DNA of 64,000 bases from Hetaerina americana (GCA_022747635.1 JAKTNV010000089.1:124001-188000); one strand, 5' to 3'. Positions 34,346 to 48,935 are shown, numbered from the stretch's first letter. A program made the numbers and translations. Notes: generated from the letters alone by a model not told the origin.

Positions 34346-37300
34346 TTGTTTTACGAGGGGTATTCCGTGAAGAGCGGTCATAAATCTTTTATTCCATAAT
34401 TTTTATTACAAAACTTTAGTTTTATGCTGTCATGCATATGTGGTACAAGCTTCGTTGACTTGACTCCTGTATTGCGTCAGCGGCAACCGTTGAAAATTGA
34501 AACATGTTCAGTTCACCGAGGCCTGCTTCCTATATTTCATTTTAAAATCACCATCAACCTTTAGCTTTGCTCAATATTTGACGAATGATGATCCCAGTTT
34601 GTGCTTCGATATTGGTTTAAACTCATCCCCAGATTAATTCGGGTGTGTTCCTCCAATAAATCTCTCGTTCCGTTCCTGTTTAACAGGATCCCAGTTGTAA
34701 GTACCAAAGAAAACCCTGTTGAGCTCTTGAGTTCACGGGTGGCGACATTTATTCGAATCCTATGCCAGTTTCGTGACCATAGTTTTGATAAGGTCATCAA
34801 GTAATGTGCAGCACACTTGCTTTATTTTATTAGATTTGTGGGTGCCTCGACGGTGAAGGTCATTTCGCTTGCTTTATATGTGATAAAATGCACCTTCCGA
34901 TTTGAAATTCTCTGGCTCCTGGATTCGTTATTCACGTGTACAGCAATTACTCATTCAAATCATCGTGAAGAATTATGGTAAATCACCAGTTACCATTTTG
35001 CTTGTCCATTCAGAGTTAGCTGAATCCAAGAAGTAGTCAAATTTGAATTTTTCAGTGATTCCTCTGAATTTATCAATTTGGACTTCCAACTCTCCAAAAC
35101 CATGGGATAACTATGCTCCTTGAAATCTTATGGAGGTAAGCATATTATCTGTCCTCGGGCAGCATTTATGTAATTGTGTAGCTATTGGAATTAGAGAGCT
35201 GCAATGGTTACAGGAAACGTTCTGGAAAAACGCAAATTCTACCTACTTCTGTCATTTTCCACGTTTTTAGACCGTAGTGCTTTCATCGTCAATAATACGG
35301 TATTTATCTGGGATTTGTTTTTTTAAGAAAACATTTTCAAAACGTCAGGAAACGATTTGCTCCCGTGTTCCCGTACGATAATAATAAAATATGGAATAAA
35401 TGAAGAGGAGTAGTAGTCGAACTCTCAAAATTAAGTTCTCGAAAAATATCTTTATGCAAACTTGTGCATTATTTTAAAGCTGTTTTTGTGTAATGACTTT
35501 CGTAAAAGTATTTGCTGTCTGGCTCTTGTCAATTGAAAACTGCATCAATATATAACTCCACTATGATAAAAAAATGATATCTAAAGGGGAAAGACCGTCG
35601 GTATGCCGTGTACTTGGGGTCTTCCTTCAAACAAGGAAATATGTGTACTTTGAACAAAACATTCATTTTCGAAGGATAGGCATAGCTATTGATTGTGTCT
35701 AGAATAATTTCTCCTCTAGTCCTTTCAGTGTTAACTCGAAACCCAAATGAGAATATGCAGTATTTTTATGTTCTCGTAACATAAGCAATAAAGCGTATTT
35801 TATCCCTCAATAAATAAGGTTAGGTATACGTATTTACAATTTACCGAATCTCTCTCTCGTGACTGTACATAACGCGTACATGCATACTGTATCAATATTC
35901 CTTTTACCTTAATGCTTTAACTATCTTATTTTTCATCCATATACTCGTATCTCTGAGGGGAATTGCCCGCGTTGCTATGACATTTTAACGTTAAATAGCG
36001 GTTAAAAAAATGTTTGGTCGTAATTTAAAAATCATTACGTCACAAAGTAGTGCAGATGTGGAAATTGTGTCGGGTTTTGGATGCCAAACGACTTCGATAA
36101 TTCTATTTCTACTGGAAAATACTCAATTCTCGATTAACTCATTTCTGGCCGCGGCATTCTACCTATGAGATTAAAAAGGTCACCCAAGCTACAAAAGGAA
36201 ACCACATTAGCTTAGATATTTTAGACTTTTATTTGTCATCCCAGTTCTCGCCGTTGCCTTTTTTATCCGTGAAATGATTTGCATTCAAAATTTTTTTTCA
36301 ACGGTAAGCTATTTCGTGTGCACACGTCAGAGTTTAACTTATTTAAAGCTCGGCCGTCATTTCCAATTACAGTGTATATACGTTATCATTATTCTTTCCG
36401 TTTTCATGAATGGCTTCACTGGTTTCATCCTTGCTAACTCTTTTGTCAGATGATTACTGTTGGCCATCGATTTTCGCGGTTACATTTTCTTCGCATATTT
36501 TCCACGTCGCGACGTTCTTTCCGCCCTTGCGCTTCGTTATGTAATGAAAATGTGTGCCCTCGGCAGTGAAATGTTGGAATTGAACGCAGTGAACCCGCGG
36601 AATTGGGTGTTGAAACATCTGCGGCATTGAGTTGTACCAGCCATATGAATTCCATATGAATCTAATTGAAGCTAGTCATTTGAGCACTGTTTATTTAGCT
36701 CCATTCTCATCTCACATCACCTAGTATGTCCATATGTATAGTCTAAGGGCCCTCGTAACTAGTTGGCCATCGTGAACGTGCCCATTTGGCGGATATTTCG
36801 GCCACAAGCAATGGCCACTGGAAAAAAATATACGAAGGGAAGGTGATAAAAAGATAATATAATATTTTCATTCACGTTGGCGTTGTCGAATTAAAGCTGC
36901 TACTACTTCTACTCTCATTCTCTTGCCCAAAAGCATAGATTTCACATCTGCGGAGCGCTACGCTTCAGTGATTTTAAATTGACTTGGTCTGAATAGAGTA
37001 TGAATTGAATCACATTGTTATAAAAAAAATCCAATTTTTCATTCGTAAATTTCTCAACAACCCTCGGATGAGTTGTGGGCTAGCCCATTGTTTATGAGAG
37101 TAGATTAATATGTGATCAACCGAGGAAGGGCTTCCATCCTTTCCGAGTTGATTGTTCAGGCCCATTCGCATTTATTCTCGATTGACTGACGCGGGCCTCT
37201 TCCCTGAAAGAAAGTGTCATTCAAGCGGAGCGGATTTTAATTCAATGAGGATTTGTTTGGCCTCAGCGGATGTGTTAATACTTTAGTATCTTAGGAAGGC

Positions 37301-37890
37301 CGAGGGCATTAAAAGAATAAAAACTTTTATTTTAAACCACGGTCGTCACGCCTGCCCAGGGTGGAAGAATCACAGATGATCGCGTAAACAAATGAATGAT
37401 GACCAGCGATTCTCCCTACGTCGTGAGCCACCAGGTGTTCGTGAAGAGCTTTTAAATCGTATGGTTTCTCATTGTTCGGGAGCCTCGTAGGGGTGCTGAT
37501 GCGTCGAGTTCAAGCAACCCTAGTGAGAAAAACGTGCGCCTGCCTGCCAGGCTCTCAGTGGAAGGTTTGTGACTCTTTTCCAGCGGACAGTGGAGGTAAA
37601 CCTGTGAATCAACGACTGGAAAATTGAATATTATTATCATATAAATCTCGTTGCAATTAGGCAATTGTCCTGGTGGCAACAGTCAAGTCTGGTCAACGGT
37701 CACTCTTACAATGCACATACATAAATACACAAGAAGAATATATATGAGACAAAATGCTCGTCACAAATGCGACACTTTAAGATTACCAACCGCACCTTTA
37801 CCATCACACAAGGGTTAGGCTCAAACCATGCCTCCAACGCTCGGTCGATCGCCGCACTCCGTCCAAAATCATACTCTCCTAAATCTCATA
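34346..37890. other. non-coding, nothing recognised
   Basis: Long stretch of AT-rich unique-looking sequence ending at the TA target of mariner copy 2B. No domain-bearing frame or window-internal repeat was found. Confidence 0.45.
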
Positions 37891-39224
37891 CTACCTTGAT
37901 CAAAAATTTCCCGGAATTTATTCAGAAAATTAAAAATACAAGTTTATTCATCTAAATCTATATTGTCCCCTTCAAAGTAATCCCCATCGACTGCAACACA
38001 CTTATGCCAGCGCTTGATCCAATCCTCGAAACATTTTTTATATTCGGTTTTCGGTATGTCCATCAGTGCTTCCTGCGATTTTTCCATTACTTCCTCTCGG
38101 CTGCTAAAACGCGTTCCCCGTAATGGTTTTTTAACTCGATTGAACAGAAAGAAGTCACAGGGAGCCAAATCAGGTGAATTCGGTGGCTGTTGGATGGTAT
38201 TTGTTGCATTTTTCGTCAAAAAATTACGAATAATGATAGCACTGTGCGACGGTGCGTTATCATTGGTGCAAAATCCACGAGTTTTCTGCCCACATTTCTG
38301 GTCTCTTTCGGCGAATTGCTTCACGCAAACGTCTCATAACGCCCAAATAATACTCTTTGTTTACTGTCTGGCCTTCTGGCAAAAATTCATGATGCACTAC
38401 ACCGTTGTAATCCATGAAAACCGTCAGCATTGCCTTCTTTTTTGACTGAAAACGACGTGGTTTTTTTTTGTCTCGGCTCATTTGGTGAACGCCATTCACT
38501 TGCCTGATGTCTGGATTGCGTGTCGTACTCATAAACCCACGTCTCGTCTCCAGTAATGATCCTTTTGATGAATGTGGGATCGGATTCAGCCTCGCAAATC
38601 ATGTCTTTTGCGACGTCAACACGGTCTCTTTTTTGCATGAAATTGAGGTCTTTTGGCACCAACTTTGCTGCTACACGACGGAAACCCAAATCATTAACCA
38701 CAATGTCTTGGGCGGATCCATAGGCAATGTTCAAGTCCTCCGCTATTTCTCTGATGGTTAATTTGCGGTTATTGACCAACATTTCTTTTACTTTATCAAT
38801 TTTTTCACCGACTTTCGATGTCGATGGTCTGCCACTGCGTTCATCATCTTCGATTGACTCACGACCACTTCTGAACCGCTCGTGCCACTGGTAAACGACC
38901 GTTTTTTTTAGAGAATCGTTGCCGAAACACTTTTCCAACATTTCCAACGTCCGTGCGCCACTAAATCCGTTTTTTACGCAAAATTTAATACAAGTTCGTT
39001 GTTGCAAATTTAAATCCATTTCTGAAATTGTAAAAAATCGCCAACACACACAGAGATAGATGTACTCTTGGCTACGTAACTTTTGCAAATGTCAAGTTAT
39101 GACACTAAGATTTAAAGGGAATATCAACAACAGATGTACCAATTTAACAAAAAAAACAGAACTCAAATCGGAACGATGGGAGCGCCACACGGTGGTTATT
39201 CCGGGAACTTTTTGATCAAGGTAG
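37891..39224 (-). mobile_element. mariner transposon family 2, copy B (1,334 bp)
   Basis: Same ends as copy 2A (ctaccttgatcaaaaa at 37891; complement ending at 39224). TA precedes the left end (37889-37890), but the right flank reads TT, so one target base has mutated. Nearly identical to copy 2A apart from small indels. Confidence 0.93.
37944..39019 (-). pseudogene. mariner transposase, family 2 copy B, two frameshifts
   Basis: The ATG for MDLNLQQ lies at 39017-39019 and the first two thirds match copy 2A. A poly(T) tract on the plus strand near 38460-38470 is one base longer than in copies A and C, shifting the frame after SPNEPR. A second 1-bp insertion near 38263 breaks the HHDNAPSH motif around the second catalytic Asp. 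The third Asp block (NSPDLAPCDFF) survives in another frame with the usual 34-residue spacing. The product would be a truncated DNA-binding part only. Confidence 0.93.
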
Positions 39225-39344
39225 TTTACCTTTCAAAATCACGCACCGGTAACACATCATTCACTTTTATAATACAAATTGTGACGTCGTCCACATCACA
39301 TACAAACAATATTTTTAAAAGTACATCAGTATAATAATCACCGG

Positions 39345-40220
39345 TCAATGGAGTTTATCACCCAGTGGCTGCTTTACGCTTATTATTAAAACTTCTAAAA
39401 TTGAATGGAAAGGGCTCAAACAAATTTCCAGGCAGCTGGTTCCATTAAAAAATAGTCCTGTTTAAATTAGAGTATTTTTTCTTAATTGTCTTTTGCGTTC
39501 TTATTTTCATTTTAAAACTCTGGTCGTTTTTTCCCTTCAAGTTTGGTGTTTCTCTCTCTTTCCATAAATCTTCCCACGCCTCGTCATTTTTAACAATAAA
39601 AACATCGCGCCTAACCTACTCCTTTTTCTTTTATTTTTCAAACTCTCCCATTTCAGTATATCTAACATTTCCGTGACACTATTTTTTCTTTGTACCTTCG
39701 GAGTATATATCTCGCTGCCTTTCTTTGAACTGTTTATATATTTTAAATATGTTCCACCTTATATGGATCCCATTCTATGGACGAGTATTCTAGGATAGGG
39801 CTAACCAGTACCTTGTACACTTTTTCTTTTGTGGCTACGCTACTTCTTCTTAAATTTCTCATTACCCAATGAAGTACTTTAAATGCCTTCCGTGTCACAT
39901 TATCTACTTGGGACTCCCCACCCAAGATCCCTAGTTAAGTAAACACCTAAATATATGCAATGACTGCTACACGGGGCTCTTTCTCCGAAGAGGGTGTAAA
40001 TATCCTTTGGTGCATTCTTTTTATTTTAAAATTTTATAAGCTTATTCTTACTAGCATTAGTGCTCATATTATTATTTGTAACCCAGCCACTAAGGCGATC
40101 GATGACATTTTGTAGTATTACGCGGTAATTTACATGCTCTACCCGTGCTCTCACCGCGGAACATGTAGCTGAAGAGAAGATTGAGAATTCAGACTTACCG
40201 CCTGCGGCCCAGGACGGCAT
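39345..40220 (-). pseudogene. CR1/jockey-like LINE fragment (LINE-gamma, end of reverse transcriptase)
   Basis: Minus strand, in order: LQNVIDRLSGWVTNNNMSTN and SKNKLIKF (40026-40140), the YLGVYLT block (near 39935), then DNVTRKAFKVLHWVMRNLR, VYKVLVSPILEYSSIEWDPY (39743-39900), then an interrupted VQRKAARYI. These are the conserved blocks that follow the catalytic box in CR1/jockey-type non-LTR reverse transcriptases. Further down, LKGKNDQSFKMKIR-like and NRTIFxWNxLP-like remains mark the C-terminus (near 39440-39560). Stops and frame changes are numerous; the catalytic YADD part is absent. Confidence 0.8.
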
Positions 40221-43200
40221 TAAAAACGACCCAAAAGCAAATTTAAACTGAAATAACTAAATACGAGCTTGGCCAGAGTTCTTCTTCCAAGGGATGTTGG
40301 TCAATTAACGAGAGAAAAATTGCATTTTTTGACAAAATGATTCAATTCTTACTCTATTCAGACTAAGGAAATTTAAAATTAACTGAAGCGTAGAGGTCTA
40401 CAGTAGTGTACTCTAGCCTCGTAATTTAATGAACTAATGCGTTTTCTATATATGCGAACAACTATTTTCAGACGAGGACGGTGAGAGTAAAATAAATAGC
40501 AAAATATCTGGTGAAATCCTCGAAAACTTGCTGAATATTGCAACCTCTTCCATGGAACCATTGGATATCGATGTGATAAGAGTTTCTCAAATACATTGTC
40601 AAATAAGCCTACTGGTTTAATGATTCTCTTTTCCTTTCATTGTTAAAGCAATACTTTTTGAAAAAGAATGAATTCTTATATTTTAGATGCTATATTTTCT
40701 TCACTACTTATCAAAAACGGATATTATGATAGAAATATAACCTTAATCTTAAATAGCAGACGTATCCTTTATGACTTTACTGCTTTAACAGCTGATAGCA
40801 CGAAAATCAACTAAGAATCTTAAGCTAACCAGCCATCGCTAGTGCTTGTATTTGGAGCGTGATCCGAGACTTCTTCTGCCAAAGAAATCCAGGATATCCG
40901 GAAAAGAAGTTCGAAAACCTGGTGTATCCCCTCACATGGTGCCAAATAATTTCAACCCAGATGTTGGCGTTAAATCTTTTCGCGGACAATACACCCGGGT
41001 TTTGTTGTTTTGCTCCTTGATTTCTCCTGACCCTTTTGAGCCGCTTTAGTCAATCCCGGAAATGTGGCAAGGTTGTTGGCAGTCCGCTTGAGACGCTTGG
41101 ACCCCGTGAAGTTCACGGTTTCGCATTCCTGAATGTTTAATGCCGATTTACATTCCGCGCAATCCTCCTCCTAAACCCCCACCCATTCCGGTTTGAAGGA
41201 GGCGATCCCTTCACCCTCCATCCCTCCCTCCCAATGACTACGCACCCGAGAGCACAAACGTATAATTAATTTTTAAGTCTCGAAGTGAAATTCCAACATT
41301 TACCACTTTTATTATGCAAAGTTTTGAGTTCCCCATCGTTTTTCTGGATGCCTGCCATAACCTATCCCTCTCCCCTTCCCGCTCCACCTCACTAAAGATT
41401 CCTTTCTTTATTTGCCGAGAGACTGCATCGTTCCGTTTTAGCATCGCGAGTCCCGCGGGGTGGTGGGAGAGTCGCAGATGCTTCGGCGCTTGAAGAGGGG
41501 TGCGCGGAGTGACGTACTACAAGTCCGCTCATTGATCACGAGGTTAACGCAGTGCCTGCTCAAAATATTTCGGCGGTACCAACTTCATGGTTGGGTGTGT
41601 ATGTGTGTGTGTTTATGCACTAACTCTGGGTGGCGCTTAATGCACTTTAGCGTTGCATCGTGGCGTCTGCGCAATTGCTGACATTTCTTATCCCCTGGGG
41701 AGATTTGTGGCTGACGTCGCTCTCGCGTTTTACGTGGAACGCGTTGCCGTACTTCACAGCGGCGAAATCTCTTTGAAGCGATGAATGGCTTCGAATTTAG
41801 CATACCGGTATACCAGAGTTGATTACGAAGGAGTCTGGTCGCGTGGGTTATTTTTGGGAGTTTCTTAAGGTTAAATGTTATTCGCACGGGTTATTATAGA
41901 GGGTTTCTCAAAATGAAACGAAATATTCTTCCTTATTAATTTCATATTTTAATTGATTCCGAAAGAGCCTAGATTTTGAGCTCATTTAGTCTTCATGCTT
42001 GCTTAAAACTTCGAAGATCAACAGGGGAACTAGAATTCGTTCGTTTAATATCTTATTAGCCTCTTTCCGTTGAAAATGAAATTTTTCATCGCTGCGAGAC
42101 TACGTCGTCAAATATTTGAAGGTGAACGGCTTAGTATTTTTCTCTCTGGTTAAAGCGGCTGATTACAAGGGTTAAACGACCTTTTGTCGGCTCAGCATCG
42201 GCTATTATTATAAAACCACTTTCATCAGAGGCTATTCTTGAGACTGAGCGCAATCTTGAATGCGGGAATGGCTACTTCTGTACCTAAATGGTATCCTGGA
42301 AACTTATTGGTATCGTCCCCACTAGCTATGAAAGGCTCATAAGTCGTCGACATTACCAATTCGTGTGGTCGAAGGGTGTTCGCTTCTTCCTATCGTTCCC
42401 TATAATTGCCTCTGCATTATTTCTGAGATTAGCGTCTCCCATTGCCTTTATGCCGTATTTGTTCCCAAGTGTTTCTCAGTAGTTATTTTCTTCTCTCGTT
42501 GCGCTAAAATTACAGTAAGTTCAATGAGGTAATTCACTCTTAGCGGTTGCAACTACTGCCCGTAAGTGTACCTCTTTCACCCTTCCCATATGTTGTTCAA
42601 CAATGGTATAATTATTTTATTTCCATCCACTTACATCATGACCTTTTAGATATGGATGTGAGTGGCAGGACTCGATTCTTCAGCTTTGTATTTATTTCAT
42701 TTAAGGCATGAAGATCTTATATGAAATTCGAGTGATAAAAATGTGTGTCGGAAAAACAATTTTCGGCAAGCTCATCCTTTCTTTTGCTCTAATCGCGATT
42801 TCTGGTGGTGCGAAAACAACTTTTGAATTTCCCAATGTTCGTTTCATCTAACACATATTTTAACCGCGTGATCACCCGGTCAAGAAATATTGCACCATCC
42901 TAATTCTTTCAATAGTCTTTCAAAACTTTACTTTCGTCTGTCACACTGACTGACAAATCGATCCTCTGTGTTTTGGTCTTTTATCTATTCCGTAATTTAC
43001 ACTTTTTCCGAAGACTATCAAATTAATTGTTAAAGACTCAATACGAAATAACACATCCCATGCACTCTTATAATACTTTTGCCTGCCACGTGCCAAGTTA
43101 CGGCAGGCTTTTTAAGGAAAACCCGCATATATTTTTAATGTGCCCCTAATAAAAACTCTGAAGTGAGAGTGACTTGGCGTGTTCACAGCAATTGCTCTTC

Positions 43201-44523
43201 CAACTTTTCTGTAGCAATATATTTGCATGAGTGAAACTTTTATTTCATATTTTGAGCCATCACTGTCCTCATACGCAACATAAAATGAGAGAACGAGCCC
43301 TTTTCCAGTGCATAAACTGTAATTTCCTAGGTGATTGATGGCAGCTTGTTGGTCTCAAGGAATTTTTTCGAGTAATTAACTACGTAGTAGGAACATTCCT
43401 CATTGTGCATTGTCGCACTCAGTCAATTATTTATACATCCTTGGAAAGAAAACTCGTATAGCGCCTGCCAACTATTTTGAACGAAAACTGTATGGCCACG
43501 ATGTAATTTATTTGGTAAACACGTGATACGGGGAAGCCATCAATTTCTTAAACAGCCATTGGAAAATACGCTGAATTCAATGCAATTCTGAAGTTACGCA
43601 TAAGCCGTATTTCCTTAAAGTATTTATTTAGAAATCTTTACCTTATTTATTGCCATGAAAAAAATTATTACTAAGTAAAAAGAGGTGATCAGATTTTATT
43701 ATGCGGGTGAATTTAAAATGAAAAAAATGGGTACTTTGGAATTCATCATTTCTTAGTCCCGGTTTACCTAAAATGGATTTCACTGAAATAAAGTATTCCA
43801 TTTAGTTAAAAGTATGAGCTAAAAAAAACGCTAAAAAAGTTATTTGCTACAAAGGAAAGTATGATTTCGTGCATTGAAAATTTGCATCGTAAATGCATTC
43901 ATGGGTCGAAAAATGCAGTTCGAGGATTATTCTACCAAGAGTGCATAGAATCAGATCAAGTTGACCTTTCACGGTGGTCGCAAATTAACGCCCGTCAAGC
44001 TATAATCTTGTTTTATCTAGGTTATCGACGAGCGTCAGTGCTTCAAGCCGCCATGCATCATGGCGATGTGCCCTGTCACTTAGAACAGCGATTCCCTGGG
44101 AAGTTCCGCTTGGCGTGACGGATTACTGAATTTCTGTGCACAAGCTCAATTATAAAAATCGTTGAAGTTGATTAAAAACTTTTTAGCAGTGAAAATACTT
44201 TTTATTTCATTAAACTACGCTCCGATAAAGTTTTCTGACTTGTCCTGCCATGTTTTCACCATTAAATATATAAAGGTACCTGAAAAGTGGAAAGTAATCA
44301 ATATTTATTTTGACATACTACATCCTTTGAGAAAATAATAATGAATTCCAATTATTTGATCCTTTGGATTCGTCATACTATTCCGAGGAAACCCACAAGT
44401 TCCCTTCAAATTTAAACTTGTGAATCAATGAATAATACAATGCGGAATAAAAAAGTGAGAAGCTTTTAAATACGGTTAATAACATCATTGTACTGATTTT
44501 AAAAAAATGCATTAAAATAAATG
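40221..44523. other. mostly non-coding, nothing recognised
   Basis: AT-rich apart from a slightly GC-richer patch around 41430-41720. An 85-codon frame at 43861-44118 (MISCIENLHRK start) has no recognisable domain. Confidence 0.4.
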
Positions 44524-44680
44524 TACCCTGCAAGCCGCCGCTAGGGTATGTGGCAGGGGATTGATGTGATTCGAAATTATTTGTCGGTCAAGTAAACTGC
44601 AGAGCTGTTGTGAAGGAGACATCTCACGGTCACGTGAGGCATTGTCTCGTTCGCCAAGGGTCCGCAAAGTCTCTCCACCG
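44524..44680 (-). repeat. LINE 3' end with terminal hairpin
   Basis: taccctgcaagccgccgct (44524-44542), followed by agggtatgtggcagggg, is one of six copies of a hairpin-forming LINE 3' terminus in this window: cctgc pairs with gcagg, and the inner cc(g/a)cc with ggt(g). The LINE would read on the minus strand. Only the 3' untranslated region is discernible. Confidence 0.6.
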
Positions 44681-47600
44681 CCTAGATGAGAAAACACGCC
44701 CCAGTTTGTGATTCCACGGCAAAAGGCATTGGAGAGAGAAACTATGATTCGTAAATGGGAGTGTCACACAAAGGAGTAGCATATAATCAACTACCCCTCG
44801 TACGAAGTCCAATTTTGGGGTTTGGGCTTTGCCTAGTCGTTATGGACTCTCATCCACAAGAGTGAACAATATACGTAGTCACTCTTAGTGTTCCTTTGCT
44901 TAATAGCGAGGCTCAATCCATCTCAGATGTGAACGAAAATGTTTCTTTCAGAGTCAATGGGAAATAAAAATTTCTTCAGAAATAATTGCGAAAAAAATGT
45001 TGAATGAAATTATTAGTCATAACGTAGCTCTTTGTTATCCGTTAACCATGCACTTGTAGTGTAGTGGCTCGCGCTGAAATAACGCGAAAACGCCCATGCT
45101 CATTACCAAATTTATTTCGTAACTTTGTTGATGTGTTTTAAAATGCCACATTGTTAAAGTTTTCGTAGAGATTTGTGTGAGAATCAATTCTACCAATACG
45201 TATTTCTATCATATCAGCTCACATAGGAGTGCTGGAAACCAAGGCATCTCATAGGCATTGATAAAGGACGATTTATCAAATGACTGCCGTCTCATAAAAT
45301 AATTCAAAATCATTCGTGGAATAATAATTACGCCTGCTTCGACTGGTGATTTTGAAATCGTGATGAAGGGAAGGCTTTTTATAAGGTTTTTCAAAAGATT
45401 ATAATTCTTGAAATGACTTTGTTTACGATATAAATATCCTTATTGTATGTCTATGGTTTCTCAAGCCCTATTCAATTTAAAATTCCTCTGATGATGGCTC
45501 CGTCAAAACTGTGAAACTGAATTGTAATCTGTTCTCGAGAACACAGTTAAATTCATTAACCTCACTGCTGCGGGAATATTGAATTGTAATTGACTTGACT
45601 GATGTCTAATTGACGTAGCATAAATTAGCTCTTGAATAAAAATGAAACCTCCACCTAGAGATTACAGTTGCCTATCCGATGGGCTGTTGGAGGATATTTA
45701 AAACAAAGTGTAAAAAAAAGAGTTGTAGGAAATTTCAGATTTTGACAGAATAAATAAAATTTTATTTTCATAATAATGAGTCATATTCACTAAAATTTTA
45801 AATAATAACGAGTTGAAAAAAATTTGCTGCCTATTTTCGCTTACGAAATAGTAGGTAGTTTTGGCTTAATGGGTATTTCCCCGAGCACATGTTTATGCTG
45901 AAATCCATTTATATGAACGAGTGACATTTTTGCTCATAAGAATACAGCATAAAAAAATGTATGCATATATTTTTAATGCTTTGAAAATAAGGTATAATAA
46001 TTCAAGGATGAAGAATATACTATGGGAACGAACCTTTATATTTACAGTTCCTTAAAGGTTGAGTTGCTACTCCTGGCACCTTGTTGGCAATGATCTGACT
46101 GATAATCAACCGACAGAAGTCATTCAGGATATATACTGTGATGTCTCTAATGTTTGTTCAGTTTTCTACGTGTTTTTTTCAAATAATGACTGTGTTCAAG
46201 AGTGAATAAACTTATTGTTCACGTAAGTATTCATGTAGCCTCACAACTTGCGTAGGCGTGAAAAGTTAGATGAACTTTATGGGTAACAAGCTAACTTTTT
46301 CCTTCTGGCCTAAACAGATGTAAACCAAATTACGAGTATTTGGTGTGTGAAAAGATATAATATCATGATCAACTTACATTGGCCGCTAATTGTTCAAATT
46401 CTATGAAAGTCACTTGATATGTCGTGTAGACTATGCTATCTGATTGGACGGTGTATAAAATACAAACTGTTCATCTTTTTAGGATAATGCACGATAAATT
46501 CGGAAACTCAGTCCTTAAACTTTTTAGTCGTGGTCATGAAAGATTCTATTCTTGAAGGCTTAAAAATTGAATATTAGTGAGATTTCGTCTTCTGTGGCAT
46601 TAACTTTCCTTGTCCTGCTCAAACTTCTTTTACTATTGCTATTCTATTAATTTTCGTGAACACATAGGACTTTGAAATTCTAACATTTGAGGTTAATCAA
46701 TAGTGTCAAGCCAAAACTAGTGTTGACGATGATTAACGGCGAAGGAATTCTTATTCGGTTCCGAAATTTTGTGAAACTCGCTTTTACGTGCTTGTAAATA
46801 TTTCGTGTGATACTCTTTCCTGATTCAGCACACTTCACTTGCACTGACGCCCTCATGGTAAATTTCAGGGCGAGCCGAAGTTTTTGATGTATTTCCGTCA
46901 CGCTCCTCATTCGCTTTTCTCGATCTCCGAAAGTCGGACAAAGTCGGATTTTTTCCCCTTGTCTGTGATTCTTTTGCTTTTCTTGACGTATCGATCAGAA
47001 GGGAAGAACTTTCAGTAAGCGCAAACGAACACAGAATTTTGAGTCGAGGTTTAAAGAGACGCCTCGCCGCGGCTCTTTCCTACGAACTCCTCAACTGCTG
47101 CCGTGTTTCTTTTTTTAACTCGGGCTGTTCGAACTTACAAGTCTTTATTTGGCGTTAGAATTCCATGTGCACCGCTCTACCGGGGTTTTCGTTAGCTGTC
47201 GATACTAGTGTATCTCTGTCTTCGGCGTCTACGGCAACGATTACATCGTCTACAGACGAATCGAAATTGCAGGCTGGTATTTTATCGATGATTTTTGAAT
47301 GAAAAAATGATCGCTCTCTTGATTTATATTTTGTGTTAGTATAAATGCCTTATGATAAATTATCTTTGTTGTTCGTTTTCCGAAACTCTTAAGTAGCAAA
47401 TCAAAATCAAATACACGTGACTCTTCAAAACGGGAAGCACCGGTTCGTCGAAAATAGTGTCTTCCTTATCTATGCATTGGGAACAGATAATTGAGAACGT
47501 TCATGGAAAAACTAATTTATAGAGAGTTTCTCTCTCAGATCACTCAAGTGGACGCAGCCTGTGGGTGGAATTGGCTTAGCCGAAAATGCTATCTCAAAAA

Positions 47601-47738
47601 TAACTACATAGTTAATCTTTCAGCACTGAAGTTCGAGAAAGCCCCCCCCAATAATTTTTTAAACAGGCCCTACCTAGTGGAAGAGTAGAACCAACGTTTG
47701 ACGTCTTTGAGCAATACATATATTTTTAGATATGTTAG
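44681..47738. other. non-coding, nothing recognised
   Basis: AT-rich sequence with short frames only. Confidence 0.45.
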
Positions 47739-48125
47739 TGCCCTGCAAGCCACCACTAGGGTGTGTGGCAGTGGGTGAATACACACCAGATTAATTTGAA
47801 CACGAATATTTGACTCTACCACGGTCGGATAATGTTATTCTGATACCTTGTCGTTCGTGAAAAAATATGGCATCTTAAATTGATCTGTTCTGCACTTAAT
47901 AACAAATAATACATTTTCAACTTCTCTGCTTTTAAAGAGACATCCTTCCAATTTATGTATAAGATTTGATCTTTTTTTACCCGACCATTCACAAAGTCTT
48001 AAATCGAACCCAGGATATTTTTGTCTATGCCACATGCTTATATTTTTGTGAGTAGTTTATTATGAGGTACTTTGTCAAAGACTTTCTTAAAATCTGGGAA
48101 AAAATGGGTCCAGTGGAAAATTGCT
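47739..48125 (-). pseudogene. internally deleted CR1/jockey-like LINE
   Basis: Minus strand from 48125: a segment reading PDFKKVFDKVPHNKLL, the conserved reverse-transcriptase block normally written YLDFxKAFDxVPHxxLL. Then comes a stretch equal to CGIDKNILGSI and a WKDVS-like block (about 47945). The sequence then jumps straight to a C-terminal LFVIKCRTDQFKMPYFF region (about 47870) and the 3' untranslated region, which ends in the shared hairpin at 47739-47776. The catalytic YADD part and several hundred codons are missing, with no other element inserted. Confidence 0.65.
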
Positions 48126-48935
48126 CCCTCCCGAAATAAGAATATCACGAACAAAAAGCTCAGGTTGTGTGTTGTGTCCTTTGTGCTTGCACCGAGATTT
48201 TATCCTTTCCCCAACTCCCCTCACTCCACCCACAATAAGTTACAACAATGGAAATAGGTACGTATCATTCTTATTATTTGAAGAAAAAAAAACTATTGCG
48301 TTTTATTTTAATACGTTAAAATTTCACCTTAGTTCGCCTAAAATTAATTATTGATAAGTTTACTTCTTTCTCACAAGTAGTGTGACCAAATAAAAAATAA
48401 TGAACGCTTCGTTGACGTGAACTGCGCTCACCGGCATTCAGCAGTTCAACCGACAGAAACACTCAATTCCCGGTCGTACGGTAAAACAGTCAGAATGAAC
48501 TGAAACCATTAGTAGAATAATGATGCTTTGGGTTTCGCGGTATTGCTCTACCGCTTTGACAGATCTCTCCCATTGATCTTCTACGTTCTTAACTGCTGCT
48601 TAAAATATATCACAACTTATTTCCCTACTCCGCCCATAGGATCCCTAACTTTGTGCATGCTACTAGCTTAATTAAATGGGGGGAAAATTTTCCTCGGTTC
48701 ATATAGCCTCAGTGTGTGGGGCATGGGAGTAAAAATGTGGCGTTTCTTTTGGTACGTAATAATTATGCAGGTTAATATTCGTTCTAAGAATAAAATCATT
48801 CAACAAAAAGTTCGATGGGCAGCTTTGGTTCTGAATTTTCGTTGTTATTAGTTTTTGCACTGGGGCCAATGAGATAACTCGCACTGTTAGGTTTTTATGT
48901 AGAAGAAACTAATTCAGTTATATTTTTTAATTTAG
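48126..48935. other. non-coding, nothing recognised
   Basis: No supported gene. Confidence 0.4.
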
